This document shows, in pieces, positions 60,502 through 64,000 of a DNA stretch of 64,000 nucleotides. Source of the stretch: Ignavibacteria bacterium (GTDB lineage: Bacteria > Bacteroidota > Ignavibacteria > Ignavibacteriales > Ignavibacteriaceae); contig JAFLBV010000003.1 of the NCBI GenBank assembly GCA_017302895.1, positions 197,115 to 261,114 on the forward strand, read 5' to 3'. Made by a program: the position numbers and the translations under genes. Position 1 is the first letter of the stretch; each line of letters opens with the position of its first letter. Under the pieces are notes generated by a model. It saw only the letters and a program-made list of their open reading frames with translations. It did not search any database and was not told the DNA's origin.

Positions 60502-61593
60502 ATGTTTTTTGATCCAACGAAGCCATTTAATTCAATCCCTCTTTTACCTCCTGAATTTGAACTCGAGACAAAAGAGGTTCTGAAACAACTTGCTGTTTCC
60601 CACCGGTATCTTGCTGAGCTTAAAGGAATTGCACAGACAATTCCCAACAGAACGATCTTAATAAGTACCCTGGCTCTCCAGGAGGCAAAGAACAGCTCTG
60701 CGATTGAAAATATTATTACGACACATGATGAATTGTACAAGTCAGATCTTTTTTCAGACCAATTCGAAAGTCCCGCCTCAAAAGAGGTGCACAGGTATTC
60801 AAAAGCCCTGATTCATGGATATAATCTTGTAAAAGATGATAAAATTCTTTCGCTCAATAAAATATTGGCGATTCAGCAGATTTTGGAAGACAATGATGCC
60901 GGGATCCGAAAACTTCCGGGAACTGTCCTGAAAAACACAAGGACAGGTGTGACAACCTACACCCCTCCTGACAATCCTGATGTGATCCTGAATGCACTCG
61001 GCAATCTTGAGAGATACATTAACGACCCCGATATCCACAAGGTGGATCCGCTTATCAAAATGGCAGTGATTCATTATCAATTCGAGGCAATCCATCCTTT
61101 TTTTGACGGTAACGGGAGAACAGGAAGGATCATAAATGTTTTGTATCTCGTATTGAATAACCTTCTGGAGATGCCCGTACTTTATTTGAGTCGCTATATC
61201 ATCGAAAACAAAGCAGATTATTACAGATTGCTTAATGAGGTTCGTACAAAAAACAACTGGGAAGAGTGGATTTTGTATATCCTGAAGGCTGTTCAAGTTA
61301 CAGCCGAAGACAGCATTATCCTTATTAAAGAAATAAAGGCGCTAATCAGCGAATACAAATTCAAAATGAGAGGCGAGTTGCCTAAAATTTACAGTCAGGA
61401 CCTGTTAAATCTGCTCTTCAGGCATCCCTACACTAAAATTGAATTTGTAATGAATGATCTGGGAGTCTCAAGGATAACTGCCACAAAATATCTAAATGAA
61501 CTGACTGAAAAAGGTCTTCTGATGAAAAACAAACTCGGCAGAAACATCTATTATGTGAATAAACCATTGTTCGATCTTTTTGTGACGAAATGA
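60502..61593 (+). CDS. Fic-domain protein with N-terminal inhibitory helix and winged helix
   Basis: 363 residues, cytoplasmic. The Fic active site is complete: H198-PFFD-GNGRTGR (HxFxDGNGRxxR), so it should transfer AMP (or another nucleotide part) to a target. The inhibitory motif (S/T)xxxE(G/N) is present N-terminally as S65-SAI-E69-N70, making it a class II, self-inhibited Fic. The C-terminus is a winged helix-turn-helix (IEFVMNDLGVSRITATKYL), consistent with autoregulation on the 41-base palindromes upstream (inference). It stands alone between repeat island C and trhP. Confidence 0.93.
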   Translation: MFFDPTKPFNSIPLLPPEFELETKEVLKQLAVSHRYLAELKGIAQTIPNRTILISTLALQEAKNSSAIENIITTHDELYKSDLFSDQFESPASKEVHRYSKALIHGYNLVKDDKILSLNKILAIQQILEDNDAGIRKLPGTVLKNTRTGVTTYTPPDNPDVILNALGNLERYINDPDIHKVDPLIKMAVIHYQFEAIHPFFDGNGRTGRIINVLYLVLNNLLEMPVLYLSRYIIENKADYYRLLNEVRTKNNWEEWILYILKAVQVTAEDSIILIKEIKALISEYKFKMRGELPKIYSQDLLNLLFRHPYTKIEFVMNDLGVSRITATKYLNELTEKGLLMKNKLGRNIYYVNKPLFDLFVTK

Positions 61594-61637
61594 TGCAATA
61601 ATTATAATTCGAATTTGATAAAGACTACCTTACAACC

Positions 61638-62969
61638 ATGACAAAACCTGAACTTCTCCTCCCTGCAGGAGACTTTGAAAAACTAAAATTTGCGTTTCAA
61701 TACGGCGCTGATGCGGTGTATGCGGGGGTTCCTGCATTTTCGCTGAGGGCACGGGAAAATGATTTTAAAATTGACGGCGTTAAAGAAGCCATCGATTACA
61801 CGCATGCTCTCGGGAAAAAGATTTACCTGACAGTGAATATTTTCCCCCACAACAGCAAGCTCGAACCAATGCGTCGTGCTATTACCGCAATGGCAGAACT
61901 GAAACCCGATGCTTTTATAATGGCGGATCCCGGTGTCATTTATTTTGCAAAAGAGATTTGTCCAGATATCCCGATACACCTTTCGACCCAGGCGAACAAT
62001 ATCAACTGGGCATCCGCAAAGTTCTGGAAGGAGCAGGGGATATCGAGAATCATTCTTTCCAGAGAACTTTCGCTAAGGGAAGTGAAGACGATTCATGAGA
62101 AGGTGCCTGATGTGGAGCTGGAGTTTTTTGTTCACGGCTCCATCTGTATGGCATATTCAGGGAGGTGTCTTCTTTCAAATTACATGTCGTACCGGGATGC
62201 AAATCAGGGAACATGTGCACACAGTTGCCGCTGGCAGTACAAGGTTTATAAAGGTCATGAGCAGGACCACAATCCCGAATATGAAGTGGTGGCGTCAGAG
62301 GACGAACTGACAATGGATGGTGTATATGATCCAGTCTATAAGCCCCTCGAGGGGAATTTCTACCTTGAAGAGCAGCAGAGACCGGGAGAATTTCTCGAGG
62401 CGGATGAGGATGAATATGGCACCTACATAATGAATTCGAGAGATCTCTGTGCCGCAGAGTATCTTCAGGAGCTAAAGGATGCCGGAGTTTCCAGTTTTAA
62501 GGTCGAAGGGAGATCCAAGTCTATATATTATGTCGCATCTGTTGCCAGAACATATCGCAAAGCGATTGACGAGATGGTGCAGGGAATAAAGCCGACATTC
62601 GATTATGTTTCTGAACTTGCAAAAACAGCCAACAGAGGTTTCATTCCGGGCTTTCTCGTCTCAAATCCTAAGGAAAAAGCACAGTGGTATGAGAAAAATG
62701 TCCAGTTGCAGACTCACGAATTTGCCGGAGTTGTCAGGGAAGTGATGCCCGATGGAATGGCGCGGGTTGAGGTAAGAAACAGATTTGAAAAGGGTCAGGA
62801 ACTTGAAGTCTTCTTTCCCGATTTTGGTATGGATTTTATCCAGATCGTCGGATTGATGCAAAATCCTCTAGGTGAAATTGTCGAGGTGGCACACGGTGGA
62901 GCCGGAGATATCTTCATCAAACTTGACAAAGATGTTTTCCCCGGCGTCCTGTTAAGAAAGAAAAGGTAA
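61638..62969 (+). CDS. trhP: tRNA hydroxylation protein TrhP (U32 peptidase family)
   Basis: 443 residues, the usual length of the YegQ/TrhP branch. Motifs: LLLPAGDFEKLKFAFQYGADAVYAG, FSLRAREND, IHLSTQANNINW, ELSLREVKTI, EFFVHGSICMAYSGRCLLSN with the cluster-binding Cys pattern continuing as GTCAHSCRW. The C-terminal beta-domain (EFAGVVREV) is present. TrhP adds the 5-hydroxyl of uridine at tRNA wobble position 34 using prephenate as source, giving a link to the tyrA/chorismate mutase genes 11 kb away. Confidence 0.92.
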   Translation: MTKPELLLPAGDFEKLKFAFQYGADAVYAGVPAFSLRARENDFKIDGVKEAIDYTHALGKKIYLTVNIFPHNSKLEPMRRAITAMAELKPDAFIMADPGVIYFAKEICPDIPIHLSTQANNINWASAKFWKEQGISRIILSRELSLREVKTIHEKVPDVELEFFVHGSICMAYSGRCLLSNYMSYRDANQGTCAHSCRWQYKVYKGHEQDHNPEYEVVASEDELTMDGVYDPVYKPLEGNFYLEEQQRPGEFLEADEDEYGTYIMNSRDLCAAEYLQELKDAGVSSFKVEGRSKSIYYVASVARTYRKAIDEMVQGIKPTFDYVSELAKTANRGFIPGFLVSNPKEKAQWYEKNVQLQTHEFAGVVREVMPDGMARVEVRNRFEKGQELEVFFPDFGMDFIQIVGLMQNPLGEIVEVAHGGAGDIFIKLDKDVFPGVLLRKKR

Positions 62970-62970
62970 A

Positions 62971-63588
62971 CTACCTTTTAATCAGCTTAAATGCCATGCC
63001 TCTTCCGTGTTTTTGGATGATCGCAAGGTTTATCCAACTGAAGGCGAATTGCTCCAACAGTTCAATTTTGTCATCACCCCCGAAGTCGTAGCATTCCGCA
63101 AATCCAATCTCTTTTGCGAGAGTTGAAGCCACATCCTTTGCCTTTGTGCTTGTTCCGGCACAGAACATATCGACTCCTTCTCCGTTATAGACGGGATCTC
63201 TCATGTTTTCAAATCCTGTGCTGTTGAAGCATTTTACAACATCTTCACAACCTGTTACCGCTTTGATGCCCTCAAATGCAGTTTTATAAGGTGCCGGTTT
63301 CATAAATACCGAGTTCGTCGCATCGATTACGATTTTCTCTTTCAGGGAGGGATTCTGACCTGCAATTTCGACCGCAACCTGCGGAGGTGTAGAGAACAGC
63401 ACCACATCTGCATCCGTGATTGCATCCGCCACTGAAGATGCTGAAATATTGGAGTTGGCTGCAATAAGATTTTTGATATCTTCCGAGTTTACATCCCGTG
63501 TCCCAAGAATAACCTTATGTCCCTTCTTTGCGAAATTAAGGCCAAGTGCCCCGCCGACATTTCCCGCGCCAATAATTGCTATTTTCAT
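62971..63588 (-). CDS. F420-dependent NADP reductase-like dinucleotide-binding oxidoreductase
   Basis: About 205 residues from the Met at 63588 (MKIAIIGAGNVGGALGLNFAKKG); the frame runs upstream to 63675 but the extra residues are not native-looking and overlap the next gene. A Rossmann motif GAGNVGGALG and ILGTRDVNS (NADP preference), then VVLFSTPPQ and VDATNSVF, fit the NADPH-dependent F420 reductase-like family. There is no evidence for F420 synthesis here, so it may work on another flavin or act as a general oxidoreductase. The ATG follows the upstream TMEM175 stop by one base. Confidence 0.85.
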   Translation of the reverse strand: MKIAIIGAGNVGGALGLNFAKKGHKVILGTRDVNSEDIKNLIAANSNISASSVADAITDADVVLFSTPPQVAVEIAGQNPSLKEKIVIDATNSVFMKPAPYKTAFEGIKAVTGCEDVVKCFNSTGFENMRDPVYNGEGVDMFCAGTSTKAKDVASTLAKEIGFAECYDFGGDDKIELLEQFAFSWINLAIIQKHGRGMAFKLIKR

Positions 63589-63589
63589 T

Positions 63590-64000
63590 TTATTCCTCGA
63601 TTGTTTTTCTCTTCGTTGCAAAAAATATGAAATATACCGGTACAATTGCATAAACAGCAAATGCAGCATAAACATTCATAAAAGCCAAACCACTTCCCAG
63701 GAAGTACATAACGGGACCAATCAAAGATAGTTTGATCAGCTTTGAATAATTTTCCTTGTTTGTCCCGTCCTTCAGGAGGTGACTGTTCTTCAATATGTAC
63801 AACCTGAGAAGCACAAACGCCAGTGCTGTCATTCCCATGCAAACTCCGAAAAAGAACATGGTGGTTGACTGGTTAAAATAGTCACCCATGAAGGCAGTGG
63901 GGAAGGGAACAAAAGACATGAAGAAGAGAAGGAGTCCGTTCACCCACATCAGCCCGTTGTCACTCTGCTTTATTTCATGGAAAATTCTGTGATGGTTCAC
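63590..64000 (-). CDS. TMEM175-family (DUF1211) potassium channel protein, 5' partial
   Basis: 136 residues of a membrane protein whose N-terminus lies beyond the window. The first visible codon GTG is internal: the family reads YWVNHHRIFH at this point. Blocks NHHRIFHEIKQSDNGLMWVN and LLLFFMSFVPFPTAFMGDY are diagnostic of TMEM175, then three further helices (FFFGVCMGMTALAFVLL, LIGPVMYFLGSGLAF, AIVPVYFIFFA). Bacterial TMEM175 channels conduct K+. It ends one base before the F420-reductase-like start, giving a two-gene operon. Confidence 0.88.
   Translation of the reverse strand: MNHHRIFHEIKQSDNGLMWVNGLLLFFMSFVPFPTAFMGDYFNQSTTMFFFGVCMGMTALAFVLLRLYILKNSHLLKDGTNKENYSKLIKLSLIGPVMYFLGSGLAFMNVYAAFAVYAIVPVYFIFFATKRKTIEE

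Noticed and set aside
1..64000. T9SS machinery or polysaccharide utilisation locus
   Set aside because: Seven cargo sorting domains are present, but no Gld/Spr/Por component and no SusC/SusD pair was found in the window.

Overview
The window looks like chromosomal DNA from a Bacteroidota/Chlorobi-group bacterium, most likely the Ignavibacteria lineage. The main evidence is seven exported proteins that end in a type IX secretion (T9SS) sorting domain with an N-Y-P-N-P-F-N-P motif, many outer-membrane beta-barrel and OmpA proteins, and a clear Bacteroidota-type promoter (TAnnTTTG) before the aromatic pathway leader. No plasmid, phage or complete insertion sequence is visible. Gene placement at the level of order or genus is inference.

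Layout: 0-5.6 kb holds the 3' part of a large secreted beta-helix protein, a lipoprotein, and about 700 bases with a decayed sorting-domain gene and a possible structured RNA. 5.6-6.6 kb is an AbiEii-like toxin with a DUF6922-like partner. 6.8-11.2 kb is an alpha-glucan pair (exported GH13 and GlgX). 12.6-13.2 kb is a MntA-HepT toxin-antitoxin pair. 13.3-18.3 kb carries two secreted sugar-related enzymes around a repeat island. 19-22.7 kb is a KefF/KefC-like potassium efflux system followed by tiny membrane proteins. 24-25 kb is an Mrr-like restriction nuclease beside a second repeat island; tRNA-Asn and a tRNA-derived fragment lie at 27.1-27.4 kb. 29.4-45.8 kb is envelope and stress biology: two tandem LuxR regulators with an altered receiver site, PRC-barrel protein, MlaE-F-D lipid transport, an ice-binding-type protein with nine Ig-like domains, OmpA proteins and membrane transporters. 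45.8-49.3 kb is a translationally coupled GT4 / GH130 sugar module. 49.4-51.6 kb is aromatic amino-acid synthesis (TyrA, DAHP synthase-chorismate mutase). 51.6-58.1 kb is mostly two-component signalling. 58.3-64 kb has an MFS transporter, cupin, Fic protein, TrhP, a dinucleotide-binding oxidoreductase and part of a TMEM175 channel.

The most striking signal is at 50.3-50.5 kb: a 26-residue leader peptide containing eight consecutive aromatic residues (F-Y-F-Y-W-F-Y-F), followed by mutually exclusive hairpins and a rho-independent terminator, directly before the DAHP synthase-chorismate mutase gene. This is the complete architecture of a ribosome-stalling transcription attenuator that senses all three aromatic amino acids. 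Other unusual structures are an interspersed family of 27-base elements with a CATATG core (three islands, one built as a 155-base tandem array and one as a large inverted arrangement), three exactly 41-base-spaced palindromes before the Fic gene, and the paired receiver domains in which the conserved Thr/Ser is Asp.
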